Origin: Streptomyces griseocarneus
GTDB taxonomy: Bacteria; Actinomycetota; Actinomycetes; Streptomycetales; Streptomycetaceae
DNA: 64,000 nucleotides
Direction of reading: 5' to 3'
NCBI RefSeq assembly: GCF_014655595.1
Contig: NZ_BNBL01000006.1
Coordinates: 311,906 to 375,905, forward strand
This document shows positions 1 to 9,395 of the stretch, in pieces. The number at the start of each line of letters is the position of its first letter. Position 1 is the first letter of the stretch. A program made the position numbers and the translations under genes. Under the pieces are notes generated by a model. It searched no databases and was not told the DNA's origin. It saw only the letters and a program-made list of their open reading frames with translations.

Positions 1-2403
1 GCGGGATGTGCCGGACCCCGTGCGGACCTGAACGCGGCCGTAGCCGCGGGATATCGAGTAGGTCCGGTCGGACGCCTTGACGATCTCGTCCGTGTTCTTG
101 GCCCACGCCGCGCCGTCGAGGTAGGAGTACTCGGTGACCTTGTCCGGCGTTCCGGCGAGGTTGTCGCCCTCGAGGACCTTGGTGACCACGTAGGAATTGA
201 ACCAGTCCTGCTTGGCTGTCTCGCCCTCGTACGCCCATTTCACGGGATAGCAGCCGGTGGTGTTCGAGGCGTCGGCCTTCGGCAGGCTGTTCACGGTGCA
301 GTCGGGATCGGAGTAGTTCACCGCGATCGTGCCGCCGGTTTCGGTGGTGACCTGGTAGACGCGCAGCCGGACGAAGGGAGCCAGGCCGTCGCCGAGCTTG
401 TCCACCCGGTTGGGGCGCTGGACACCGGCGAACGTCACCGGGGGCATGGTCTGGCTGCCGCCCGTCTTGCCGGTGCGGGTGATGGACTTGAGCCACATGG
501 GGGTGGAGACGCCGTCACCCGAGGCCGGGAAGTCCTGTTCCAGCGACCAGGAGTCGACGTCCTTGTACGAGCCGCCGGAGAGGACCTTCGTCGTGATGGC
601 GGTCAGTCGCTTGCGGGACCAGAACGTCGGCGAGTACTTGTCCTTGCACTCGTCGTCGCCGTCCTTGCAGTACTGGTCGAAGGGCACGTCCGGCCAGTAC
701 TTGGCATTGTCCTGGTTGAACGTGTCGCAGGACTGGAGGCAGCGTTCCTTGACGTCGAACGTGACCTGCCCCATGGCCTTGGACGTGTAGACCGCGTCGG
801 AGCGCAGGCCGTAGTCGATGTGGTCCAGCCAGCCGCCCCGGATGTACGAGGTGGGTGTCGCCTTTCCGGTGGTCTCGGGGGCATTGCGGCCGTAGTTGTT
901 CTTCTCGGTCTTCCAGTGGAACGCCATGGCGTTGCCGTGCGGATCGACGACGTAGTCAAGCTGCCAGCGCCATGCCTGCCGGCACCAGGCGGACGCGAAG
1001 GAGGACTTGTAGCAGGGCTCGCCGGACTGGTTGCCGAAGACCGGGACGGTCCATGCCGAGTTGGTCTCGGGGGTGGAGGAGTCCTTCCAGCCCGGGAGGC
1101 GGTTCAGGCCGAAGAAGTACTGGGTGCCGTCCGGCGTAGTGATCTTCCAGTGCTCGCCGTCGTCGTCACCGTTGTCGGCACCCGTGAGCTTCTCGATCTT
1201 CTCGCCGGAGTCGGAGACCGGGTGCCAGCCCTTGTCCTTGTCGTGGACCAGTTCGGTGGTTCTGCCGCCCAGCGACAGGGTGGCGTTGTCGCTGTACCAG
1301 CACAGGTCGCCGACCCTGGCCTTGTTGGTGCCGCCTTCCTTGTCGTCGTTGCATGCCCTGTACCGGCGTTCGATGAAGCCCGGCTCCCAGGACCAGCCGT
1401 CTCCGATCCAGCTCGCCTGGTTGTTGGAGGCCGCAGTGCGGCCGTCCACGCTCTGGGAGGAATAGCCGAGGGACACCGTGGGCTGCAGACTGCCGGGGAC
1501 AGCGGGGACGCCGATGGGGTAGGCCCAGTTGAAGCCGCCGGATGAACCGCCGCTCGTCCATGAGCCCGAGGGCTCGAGGGACGTGGCCTTGAAGTCGCCT
1601 GAGGAACCCTGGGTCTCCGCAGTGGCGGCGAGCACGGTGGCCCCGGCACCTGCGACCACGCCGTGCCCACGGTCTCCCGACGAGCGTGGCGCGATGTCGA
1701 CAGTGGCGGTGAGTTTGCCGGACCGGGTGTCGTTTGTTGTCGCCAGTGGCTTGCGTACCTGGCATGCGGAGCTGCCGGGAGTGGTGAGGGCGCACGCCGG
1801 GAGTTCGACGAGCCGGAGGCGGGACGCCCAGTCGCCTCCGTAGGCGTTGCGGAACGACGCGTAGTCCACGGTCACTCGTAAGCGCTGAGACCCGGTGTCC
1901 GCGCCGTCCGAGCGGGCGAGCGACAGCAGGAGTCCCTCGACGCCGGCTTTGCGTGCTGCGGCCCGGTCTGCGACCGAGACCTTGACCTTCGCGGGCGTAT
2001 CGGATGCGCGTGGAGCGGGGGGATCCACGGGCGTGACAGCCACGGGAAGCGGACCTGTCCGGTCCAGTGTTCCTCTGGAAGGTAATGCACCGAGACCGCT
2101 TCCAGTCAGCCCTGATGATTTTCCGCCACTGGAATCTCTTATTCCGGAGTTCAGGATGACTTCGGCGCTGCCGGCCGAGGGCCAGAATGCCTGGGGTGCT
2201 TTCCAGCGGTGTGCGGCCTCGTCAGCGCGCTTGGAACCCCCTGTCGTGACTCGCTTGACGGGCAGGGGCTTCGGTTGCTTGACCGATGGAAGGCCCGGTC
2301 TGGAATGTGTCATTGCCGCGTCCGCTGCCTGGACCGGCAGCGTTCCCGCGAGCGCTGCGACAGCCATCGTGGCTGTCAGCCAGCGCTTTGATAAATGGAA
2401 CAC
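1..2403 (-). CDS. RHS/YD-repeat secreted protein, N-terminal part (3' end outside window)
   Basis: 801 codons are open to the left edge, so the C-terminal half is missing. The GTG start at 2403 has an SD-like AGAGGTGG just upstream. Residues 1 to about 30 form a signal peptide (KRW then a hydrophobic run ending PVQA). A low-complexity Pro/Ser/Thr stretch follows. From about residue 300 come blocks familiar from Streptomyces RHS-repeat proteins: LGYSSQSVDG, ASWIGDGW, then the TPDGTQYFFGLNRLPGW block and YVVDPHGNAMAFHW. In this family the body forms a shell around a variable C-terminal domain, sometimes a toxin; that part and any immunity gene lie off the window, so toxin function is unproven. 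Three TTA codons (2392-2394, 2083-2085, 1879-1881) suggest bldA-dependent translation. It is divergent from the FG-GAP protein gene and probably shares its regulatory region. Confidence 0.85.
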   Translation of the reverse strand, partial: MFHLSKRWLTATMAVAALAGTLPVQAADAAMTHSRPGLPSVKQPKPLPVKRVTTGGSKRADEAAHRWKAPQAFWPSAGSAEVILNSGIRDSSGGKSSGLTGSGLGALPSRGTLDRTGPLPVAVTPVDPPAPRASDTPAKVKVSVADRAAARKAGVEGLLLSLARSDGADTGSQRLRVTVDYASFRNAYGGDWASRLRLVELPACALTTPGSSACQVRKPLATTNDTRSGKLTATVDIAPRSSGDRGHGVVAGAGATVLAATAETQGSSGDFKATSLEPSGSWTSGGSSGGFNWAYPIGVPAVPGSLQPTVSLGYSSQSVDGRTAASNNQASWIGDGWSWEPGFIERRYRACNDDKEGGTNKARVGDLCWYSDNATLSLGGRTTELVHDKDKGWHPVSDSGEKIEKLTGADNGDDDGEHWKITTPDGTQYFFGLNRLPGWKDSSTPETNSAWTVPVFGNQSGEPCYKSSFASAWCRQAWRWQLDYVVDPHGNAMAFHWKTEKNNYGRNAPETTGKATPTSYIRGGWLDHIDYGLRSDAVYTSKAMGQVTFDVKERCLQSCDTFNQDNAKYWPDVPFDQYCKDGDDECKDKYSPTFWSRKRLTAITTKVLSGGSYKDVDSWSLEQDFPASGDGVSTPMWLKSITRTGKTGGSQTMPPVTFAGVQRPNRVDKLGDGLAPFVRLRVYQVTTETGGTIAVNYSDPDCTVNSLPKADASNTTGCYPVKWAYEGETAKQDWFNSYVVTKVLEGDNLAGTPDKVTEYSYLDGAAWAKNTDEIVKASDRTYSISRGYGRVQVRTGSGTSR

Positions 2404-2483
2404 GCCCCACCTCTTGTGTATTTCCGAAAAAGACCGGCGCACAGTAACAGCGCCGCCGAGAGGCGGTCATCCCCTGAGTCGTC

Positions 2484-2512
2484 TTGAGTGTCTGCCTTTA
2501 TGTAGCTATTGT
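2484..2512 (+). promoter_or_regulatory. candidate vegetative promoter for the FG-GAP gene
   Basis: TTGAGT (2484-2489) and TATTGT (2507-2512) are separated by 17 bases in the relatively A/T-rich gap between the two divergent large genes. The predicted RNA start lies about 140 bases before the preferred GTG start. Seen by eye only. Confidence 0.35.
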
Positions 2513-2660
2513 GTGCAATTTGTCCGTACATGTGCTGCAGGTTCTGCGCCAACTTTGACCCTGAGTGAGAAGAATGGCTGAAAGGTGATCAAGTGGAGAT
2601 TGTGTGCAGCGCATATTGGTGCGCTGCAGATTTTTTCGACTCTCCGGGAAGGGGAATCCA

Positions 2661-5600
2661 GTGCTCACCAGGACTGGTAAGAGATGGCCGGGGCGCCGAC
2701 GGCGAAGAACCGTCGTGGCGGCCATGGTGTTAGCCGGGGGGCTCACTGCCCAGAGCGCCGTCGTGCAATCGGCGGTCGCGATTCCGCTTTCACCCGCAGA
2801 GCGTGCTTCCGATGCTCCTGTTGAGGGGGGCGACGGTTCAGTCAGCGAGGAGGACAAGGCGCTTCAGGAGGCGAAGTCGACCGGGAAGCCGGTGGAACTC
2901 GTATCCGCCCGTGCGGAGTCCTCCGACACCTGGGCCAATCCGGACGGCACGTTTTCGGTGCGGCGCTATGGGTCACCCGTGCGTCTGTGGCGTGGAGGGT
3001 CCTGGGTGCCGACGGACCCGACGCTGGTCTTCTCCGAGGACGGCGGCGCCGTACCGAAGTCCTCCAACGTGGCGGTCAGGTTCTCCGGAGGTGGCAGCGG
3101 GCCGATGCTGTCGGGCGTCAAGGATGGCCGGACGCTGACGCTCTCCTGGCCCACCGCCCTGCCCAAGCCGACTCTGGCCGGGAACGTGGCCACGTACGCC
3201 GAGATCCTGCCCGGTGTCGACCTTCAGCTGAAGGCAGAGGTCGAGGGCTTTTCCCAGCTGATCGTCGTCAAGACGGCCGAGGCGGCCAAGAATCCGCAGT
3301 TGTCGGCCCTGAAGTTCAAGATGGACACGGTGGGCCTCTCCGTTTCCAAGGATTCGGACACCGGAAGCCTCACCGCGACCAATCCGGCTGGGCAGACGGT
3401 CTTCAGCAGCCCGACTCCCCTGATGTGGGATTCCAGTACGACCACCGGGGTCGCATCGTTAAGAAAACGGCTGCCGCGTGCCGTCGGCGGAGTCGGGACG
3501 GATCCTGGCGATGTCTTCGAGCCCGCCCCGGGTTCCAAGGACGCACCCATGCCCACCGCTGTGAACGGCGACACCCTCCAGATCACCCCGGACCAGAAAC
3601 TGCTCAACGGCGCGCAGACCAAGTACCCGGTCTATATCGATCCGTCCTGGGCGTGGGGACAACGGGAGAACTGGGCGCGGGTTTACCGAAAATACCCGGA
3701 CAGCTCCTTCTGGAACGCCAAGGAAGTGGCCCGGGTCGGGTACGAGAACGAGACAGACGGACTTTCCCGGTCCTTCTTTCAGATGAGTACGAGCGACATC
3801 AAGGGGGCGACCGTTCTCGATGCCACGTTCCGCATCAAGAACGTCTGGTCGTGGTCGTGTAACGCCCGTCCCGTCGAGCTGTGGCACACCGGTCCCATTT
3901 CCAGCAGCACCACCTGGAACCGGCAGCCGTCGAAGCTGTCCAAACTGGATACGGTGAACGCTGCCAAGGGCTGGCAGGGCAGCACCGACTGCCCGGCCGG
4001 CAACCTCGAGTTCAATGTGAAGGGCAAGATCCGGGACGCGGCCGCCAAGAGGTGGTCGAACGTCACCTTCGGCATGTACGCATCGGACGAGGGGGACACC
4101 TTCGGCTGGAAGAAGTTCGACGCCAAGACCGCCACACTCGAGGTCAAGTACAACCATCCCCCGAACACCCCTAACAAGCTCGGGACGAACCCCAGGACCT
4201 CCTGCGACAAGGGCGGCTATATCGGAAACACCCAGGTCAGTCTGTATGCCACGGTCGACGACCCGGACGCCGGAAATCTGACCGCCCAGTTCCAGGTGTT
4301 CGCGGCAGGCTCCAGCACTCCGCTGATGGACGAGTCGCGCGACGCGGCCAAGGGGCGCACGGTCACCTTCTCACTGCCGGACTCGAAGACTGCGACGGGT
4401 GACTACCAGTGGAGGGTACGGGCCAAGGACGCTGACGGCTCCTACTCCTCATGGAGTGCCACCTGCAAGTTCTCGGTGGACCGGAGCAGGCCCTCCAACC
4501 CGCCGGTGATCAGCTCCGCCGAGTTCCCGTCCGGTGAGAGCGGCTGGCCTGCCAGGACCGGCAAGGCACGGACCATCGGTCACTTCACGCTCTCACCGAA
4601 CGGCGCCAACGACGTTGTGCAGTACGGCTGGTACACGGATTACGATCCGGCCGTCAAATACATCGACGTCTCCTCGGTGACATCCTCCCCACCGTCGTTC
4701 AAGCCGCCGGGCTACGGCCCGCACTTCATCCACGCCTTCAGCGTGGACAAGGCGCGAAACCGTTCCGACACCGCCACCTACGTCTACTACGCGGCACGAT
4801 CGTCGGAGCGCGACGGCCCGAGCGATGTCAACGGTGATGCGAACGGTGACATCTGGAGCGTCGATTCCAACGGCACGTTGCTCACCTATGCGGGGCAGGG
4901 AAACGGTCAGTTCTCGTCCGCCACGAACGGCGGCCAGTCGTTCGAGAACGCCCAGGTAGCGTTCCGTGGCGACTGGGGAGGCGACGGATACACCGACCTC
5001 GTCGCCCTGGAGTACGACACGGAGGCCAAGCGCAATCGCCTTTGGGTCTATCCCAACAATGGCTTGGGTATCGCCACTGTCGATTACAACGACGGAAAAC
5101 GGCAGCTGCAGGTGGCCTGCGCGGACAAGACACCGGGAAGCGACGATGACCCGGCCGGGTGCGCGACCGGCGACGACCACTGGCGGGATGCCGACCAGGT
5201 CATCGCTCCAGGCGACATCAACGGTGACGGAAAGCCCGACCTCCTGGTCAAGGAGGGCAAGCTCCTGTGGGCCTACTACGGTGACCGCGCCTCGAAGTTC
5301 CTGGACAAGGTCGAGTTGCCCGTGCTGATCGGCGGCACCGACTGGGAGAAGTTCACCGTCATCGCACCGGGTGACCTCAACGGCGACGGCCTTGCGGACC
5401 TGTGGTTGCGGGAGAACTCCACCGGCGATGTCTACCGCACCCTCGGCAAGGAGGGTGAGAAGAAGGGTGTCCTCAATCCCGCCACCTGGGGAACGGTCAG
5501 CCGGGTGAAGATCGGCTACGGGGTGCCTGCCGCCGACTATCCGGTGATCGGCTCGTCCGGGGACGTGACAGGCGACGGCGTGCCGGACCTGTGGGCCCGT

Positions 5601-7112
5601 AAGCCCGACAACACCATGGTGGGGTGGGCGGGGAAGAAGACGGGAGCCGATTTCACAGGCTTCGTCACCGGCGTCCTGATCGACGGTGCGATGGGGGGTT
5701 CCCGCATACCGGCGGGAACCACGATCAAAGCCGGCCAGACCTTCACCTCGCGATCCGCCAAACTGACCATGCAGAACGACGGCAATCTCGTCATCACGTC
5801 CAACGCCGGGAAGCAGCTGTGGTCCACGGGCACGGGCAAGAATCCCGGTGCCAACGCCGTCATGCAGGCCGACGGCAGCCTGAAGGTGTACAAGGCCGAC
5901 GGCAGCACGGTCCTGTGGGAGAGCAAGACCTCGGCCCCGGGCGGATACGCCCTGCTCCAGGACCACGGCAATTTCGTGATCTACAACGTCAAGGGTCAGT
6001 CGCAATGGACCAGCGGTACTGCCGTCCGGCACGACTACAACGGTGACGGCCGCAGCGACCTGGCGAACTGGTACGCCGCCGCCGACGGCCGCGACGTCAT
6101 GAACACCTTCCTGACCGGCTCCGACGGTGCGTTCAAGGCACCCAATGCCGGGTACACCGCCTCCGCGGGCGCCTGGGACGTGTCGGGTATGGCGTTCGTC
6201 ACCGGCGACTTCAACGGTGACGGCCGAGGAGACGTCGTGGCGCTGCGCAATTACTACGACGGAAAGGAGAAGCTCTTCACCTTCCTGGGCAAGGCGGACG
6301 GCGGCTTCGCAGCTCCCTTCACCTCCTGGTCCACGTCGTCGGGCTGGTACTTCGACCGGATCCACCTCCAGGCAGGTGACTTCAACGGCGATGGACGTGA
6401 CGACATCGGTGTCTGGTACAGCGCGAGTGACGGATCGGATCGCCTCTGGACGTTCACGGCCGACGTCCGGGGCGGGTTCAACGATCCCTTCAACTCCTAC
6501 ATCGCGCCCGACGGCGCATGGGACGAGGCGCGCCTCAAGTTCGCCACCGGCGATTTCAACGGTGACGGACGTGATGACCTGGCGGCTCTGGCGCGGCTCT
6601 CCGACGGCACGATGAAGGTGCACACGTTCCGGACCGATTCCGGAGGCGGCTTCACCGATCCCGTGGTTTCGTGGACGGGCTCCAAGGCAGACTGGGGATC
6701 ATGGGATCGTTTTCGCCTCCAGTCCGGCGATTTCAACGGTGACGGGCGTGACGACCTCGCCTACTGGTACGACTTCGTCGACGGTCATGTGTCCCTGTCC
6801 ACCATGACCAGCACGAGTTCATCGACAGTGACCTTCGGCAACCCGGTCAGCTCCTGGGAGGCCCCGGCGGACAAGTTCTACACCAAGCGCATGCACATGG
6901 TGACCGGCGACTACGACGGTGACGGGCGCGACGACGTCGGGGCGCTGTACGGGATGGGGGACGGCAGCATTCGCATGTTCACCTGGACCGCCAAGCCGGA
7001 CGGCCGCTTCAACGACGAGACCGCTGGGTGGAGTACGGGCCGGGACTACTGGACGTGGGCCAGGTCGCGCGAGATCAACAGCTACACCAGTGATCTGAGG
7101 ACTCTTCGGTAG
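2661..7112 (+). CDS. large exported FG-GAP/VCBS-repeat protein with a B-lectin domain
   Basis: 1483 residues from a GTG at 2661 preceded by GGGAAGGGGA; an in-frame GTG at 2604 would add 19 residues but has a weaker ribosome site. An Arg-rich n-region plus hydrophobic core gives a signal peptide. Approximate order: unknown N-domain (1-340), DNRLRE-like beta-sandwich (340-495) and two Ig/FnIII-like domains (to 715). Next come five FG-GAP-like repeats (720-980, e.g. DINGDGKPD), a bulb-type B-lectin (1010-1120, MQNDGNLVI, LLQDHGNFVIY) and six DFNGDGRDD-type calcium-loop repeats (1120-1440). Such proteins are expected outside the cell and bind sugars or partner surfaces. The N-terminal architecture is typical of genes beside RHS proteins, and an RHS gene is divergent here. 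TTA codon at 2730-2732. The molecular role is unknown. Confidence 0.88.
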   Translation: MLTRTGKRWPGRRRRRTVVAAMVLAGGLTAQSAVVQSAVAIPLSPAERASDAPVEGGDGSVSEEDKALQEAKSTGKPVELVSARAESSDTWANPDGTFSVRRYGSPVRLWRGGSWVPTDPTLVFSEDGGAVPKSSNVAVRFSGGGSGPMLSGVKDGRTLTLSWPTALPKPTLAGNVATYAEILPGVDLQLKAEVEGFSQLIVVKTAEAAKNPQLSALKFKMDTVGLSVSKDSDTGSLTATNPAGQTVFSSPTPLMWDSSTTTGVASLRKRLPRAVGGVGTDPGDVFEPAPGSKDAPMPTAVNGDTLQITPDQKLLNGAQTKYPVYIDPSWAWGQRENWARVYRKYPDSSFWNAKEVARVGYENETDGLSRSFFQMSTSDIKGATVLDATFRIKNVWSWSCNARPVELWHTGPISSSTTWNRQPSKLSKLDTVNAAKGWQGSTDCPAGNLEFNVKGKIRDAAAKRWSNVTFGMYASDEGDTFGWKKFDAKTATLEVKYNHPPNTPNKLGTNPRTSCDKGGYIGNTQVSLYATVDDPDAGNLTAQFQVFAAGSSTPLMDESRDAAKGRTVTFSLPDSKTATGDYQWRVRAKDADGSYSSWSATCKFSVDRSRPSNPPVISSAEFPSGESGWPARTGKARTIGHFTLSPNGANDVVQYGWYTDYDPAVKYIDVSSVTSSPPSFKPPGYGPHFIHAFSVDKARNRSDTATYVYYAARSSERDGPSDVNGDANGDIWSVDSNGTLLTYAGQGNGQFSSATNGGQSFENAQVAFRGDWGGDGYTDLVALEYDTEAKRNRLWVYPNNGLGIATVDYNDGKRQLQVACADKTPGSDDDPAGCATGDDHWRDADQVIAPGDINGDGKPDLLVKEGKLLWAYYGDRASKFLDKVELPVLIGGTDWEKFTVIAPGDLNGDGLADLWLRENSTGDVYRTLGKEGEKKGVLNPATWGTVSRVKIGYGVPAADYPVIGSSGDVTGDGVPDLWARKPDNTMVGWAGKKTGADFTGFVTGVLIDGAMGGSRIPAGTTIKAGQTFTSRSAKLTMQNDGNLVITSNAGKQLWSTGTGKNPGANAVMQADGSLKVYKADGSTVLWESKTSAPGGYALLQDHGNFVIYNVKGQSQWTSGTAVRHDYNGDGRSDLANWYAAADGRDVMNTFLTGSDGAFKAPNAGYTASAGAWDVSGMAFVTGDFNGDGRGDVVALRNYYDGKEKLFTFLGKADGGFAAPFTSWSTSSGWYFDRIHLQAGDFNGDGRDDIGVWYSASDGSDRLWTFTADVRGGFNDPFNSYIAPDGAWDEARLKFATGDFNGDGRDDLAALARLSDGTMKVHTFRTDSGGGFTDPVVSWTGSKADWGSWDRFRLQSGDFNGDGRDDLAYWYDFVDGHVSLSTMTSTSSSTVTFGNPVSSWEAPADKFYTKRMHMVTGDYDGDGRDDVGALYGMGDGSIRMFTWTAKPDGRFNDETAGWSTGRDYWTWARSREINSYTSDLRTLR

Positions 7113-7120
7113 GACCTCGG

Positions 7121-7160
7121 GCACCCCCGGCCGGTGGCCGGGGGTGCTTCCGTTTTCGTT
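7121..7160 (+). terminator. rho-independent terminator after the FG-GAP gene
   Basis: Perfect 12-bp arms GCACCCCCGGCC (7121-7132) and GGCCGGGGGTGC (7136-7147) with a 3-base loop, followed by the T-rich tract TTCCGTTTTCGTT. It sits 8 bases after the stop codon. Confidence 0.85.
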
Positions 7161-7277
7161 CGATCGAGTCGTGTACGAGCGGGGTCGTGGAAACCCCATG
7201 TGGCTTATTCTGAGTTCTTCCGAAATTACGTCAACTCACGTAATCCGCAAGTGAGTTCGACGGATCGGGGGATGCTC

Positions 7278-8876
7278 ATGAGCAAATCCACCCACGAGTC
7301 CCCGACAGAGGCCACACGGTTACTCTGCGCGGGGACCTACCTCGACATCGAGTTCCGCCGCCGGGTCATCGAAGAGCTGGTGGAACATGAAGAACGACCG
7401 GTCGCGCCCTCACTGGGCGTGGACGTGGTGCCGGTGCTCACCCACGCACTGCGCGCCCGTGGTCAGGACACGCTGACCGCACTGCTCCTGCTCGCCCTCT
7501 GGGCGGGCTTCATCGCCGTCGACGTGGCGTCCACCCCGGAGGGTGTGGAGCTGCCGGTGCCGCTGTGGTCCACCGCGTACGCCGTGGTCTGCGTGGCGCA
7601 CTGGTCCGCGCACACCGCCGGCGGGCGCGGCTCGGCGCCGTACGTCGTCGACAAGCGCACCCTCCGCAAGGCCCTGAAGAGCAACGCCGCGCTGCGCGCG
7701 CTGCTGCCGGTGGGGATTCCCGTGCTGACGCTGGCCTATTGGGCCTTCGCCTTCTGGGCGCTGTACCAGGGCGCCGACAACTGGGCCGGCATCATCTTCC
7801 CGCTGTTGCTGGTGCTGCCCGTGTGGCTGCACCGTCAGCGCGTGGCGGCCGTGATGCGCGACGAGCTGGGCCGGGAGACCTTCCCGGCGCGGCCGCGGCC
7901 GGTGCCCACGTCCACGTACCACCACCGCATCGCGCGCGCCATCGACCGCGAGCAGTACGCGGGCCTGACGATCTACGACCCCTACCGGCCGTTCATCGGC
8001 ATGGGCATGCCCTACGAGCCCTGGTCGTTCGCCCTGGAGCTCAAGAAGCGCCGGGACGCCGAGCCCGGCGGTCCGGCGCCGTTCACCGGCCGTACGGTCG
8101 TGGAGCTGATCCGGCCGCGGCTGGAGGCGCTGCGCGAGGCCGCGGCGGCGACCAGCCGGGACCGGCTGAAGGACCTGGAGATCGAGGAGTTCGTCTATCT
8201 GCCCGTCGGCCCGCAGCGCGACGGCGTGGCCTACGACGAGCAGATCGTCCGGCGTCACCTCGCCGAGTCGGTGAACGAGGGCGGCGAGGCGCGCCGCTAC
8301 TTCCTGCGGGTGCGGGTCGGCGCGTGGGACGAGCAGGTCGTGGTGTCCGTGCTGGTCAGGGTGCACACCCAGGGCGGGATGCTGGTCCTGGAGGTCGCCC
8401 CGCACGTGCTGCCGCCGGTGCGGCCGGAGTTCCGGGCGGTCGACGTGATCGGCTCGCGGGGCGAGGACGACCTCCTGCGCGACGGCGTGCGGGCGCTGCT
8501 GACGGCGCCGGCCGCCGGGTTCGCGGCCGCGGTGTCCACGGTGCGTTCGGCCGTCTCCGGCTTCCGCACCTGGCTCGCCGACTGGCCGGCGGTGCCGGAC
8601 GGCCCGGCCGGCTCGGTGCGGGAGATGGGCGCGGTGCCGCAGGTGTCGCTGTTCCAGGAGATGGACATCAGCCGCTATGTGAAGACGGTCCAGGACCGGA
8701 TCGCCAGCGGTGTGCGGGACGCGCTGCGCTCGCAGGGCTACGAGACGGACCAGTTCGAGCAGCAGATCGTGCAGATCAGTGAGGGTGGCGTCTTCATCGG
8801 CTCGATGAGCGGCGGCGCGGTCGCCGCCGGCGCGGGCGCGGAGGCGAAGAACGTAACGGGGAGCGGGGGACGATGA
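7278..8876 (+). CDS. polytopic membrane protein with C-terminal glycine-rich motif
   Basis: 532 residues; the ATG at 7278 has CGGGGGA six bases upstream (ATG at 7272 is possible). I do not recognise a named family. Residues 1-60 are cytosolic and helical. Four membrane segments lie at about 66-84, 97-112, 142-163 and 168-184. A mixed soluble region of about 300 residues follows. The last 30 residues carry GGVFIGSMSGGAVAAG, which recurs twice in the next protein. The stop overlaps the downstream start (ATGA), so the two are translationally coupled. A TTA codon at 7320-7322 (codon 15) marks it as a possible bldA target. The shared motif suggests that this protein and its neighbour physically associate; that is inference. 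Confidence 0.75.
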   Translation: MSKSTHESPTEATRLLCAGTYLDIEFRRRVIEELVEHEERPVAPSLGVDVVPVLTHALRARGQDTLTALLLLALWAGFIAVDVASTPEGVELPVPLWSTAYAVVCVAHWSAHTAGGRGSAPYVVDKRTLRKALKSNAALRALLPVGIPVLTLAYWAFAFWALYQGADNWAGIIFPLLLVLPVWLHRQRVAAVMRDELGRETFPARPRPVPTSTYHHRIARAIDREQYAGLTIYDPYRPFIGMGMPYEPWSFALELKKRRDAEPGGPAPFTGRTVVELIRPRLEALREAAAATSRDRLKDLEIEEFVYLPVGPQRDGVAYDEQIVRRHLAESVNEGGEARRYFLRVRVGAWDEQVVVSVLVRVHTQGGMLVLEVAPHVLPPVRPEFRAVDVIGSRGEDDLLRDGVRALLTAPAAGFAAAVSTVRSAVSGFRTWLADWPAVPDGPAGSVREMGAVPQVSLFQEMDISRYVKTVQDRIASGVRDALRSQGYETDQFEQQIVQISEGGVFIGSMSGGAVAAGAGAEAKNVTGSGGR

Positions 8877-9382
8877 CGAACGGACAGCGTGATCACGGCG
8901 GCGGCGGTGGCATCTCCATCGGCCGCATGACCGGGGGCGCCGCGGCCAGTGGCCCGGGCGCCACGGCGGAGGACCGCTCCGAGCGGACCGACCGGCCCGC
9001 CGCGGCGGGCGGCGTGCCCGCCCCCGTGCCGGTGCCGGCCGACGGCGGCATCGCCGTCGGCGAGATGACCGGTGGCGCGGCCGCGGCGGGCCGGGACGCC
9101 CGGGCGGTGGACGCCTCGCGCCGGCTGCTGCCGGTGCCGCCCGAGCTGCTCGCGGCGGTACGGGAGCTGCGGGGGGACCTGCCCCGGTTCGCACGGACCG
9201 AGCCGCTGGCCGAGCTCGAGGAGGAGCTCAAGGGCCTCGAGGAGGACGCCCGGCAGGACGGCCGGACCCGCGACCGCCGGCTGACGCGCCTGCGCGAGCT
9301 GCTGACCGGCGGCGCGACGGCCGTCGGGGCGCTGGCGTCCGGCGCGGCCGTCGTCCAGGCGATCAGCCAGTTACTGGCGTAG
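8873..9382 (+). CDS. small soluble protein with two copies of a glycine-rich motif and a C-terminal helix
   Basis: 169 residues, starting inside the stop of the upstream membrane protein gene (ATGA overlap). Residues 12-31 (GGISIGRMTGGAAASG) and 58-77 (GGIAVGEMTGGAAAAG) repeat the motif found at the upstream protein's C-terminus. Proline/alanine linkers separate them. A charged helical or coiled-coil region follows (about 85-145, with ELEEELKGLEED). The end is an amphipathic, alanine-rich hydrophobic helix (ATAVGALASGAAVVQAISQLL minus its last residues) that could insert in a membrane. A TTA codon at 9371-9373 is near the 3' end. No known family recognised. The layout, short repeated motif plus terminal hydrophobic helix, is reminiscent of motif-driven signalling or effector proteins, but nothing here proves it. 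Confidence 0.72.
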   Translation: MTNGQRDHGGGGGISIGRMTGGAAASGPGATAEDRSERTDRPAAAGGVPAPVPVPADGGIAVGEMTGGAAAAGRDARAVDASRRLLPVPPELLAAVRELRGDLPRFARTEPLAELEEELKGLEEDARQDGRTRDRRLTRLRELLTGGATAVGALASGAAVVQAISQLLA

Positions 9383-9395
9383 GGCGGCGAGGCAC

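Noticed and set aside
2404..2660. Second small gene in the divergent gap
   Set aside because: Only short frames without SD; the A/T-rich sequence is better read as promoters.
4593..6623. 676-residue open frame antisense to the FG-GAP gene
   Set aside because: Mirror of regular DFNGDGRDD repeats on the other strand; no ribosome site or family blocks.
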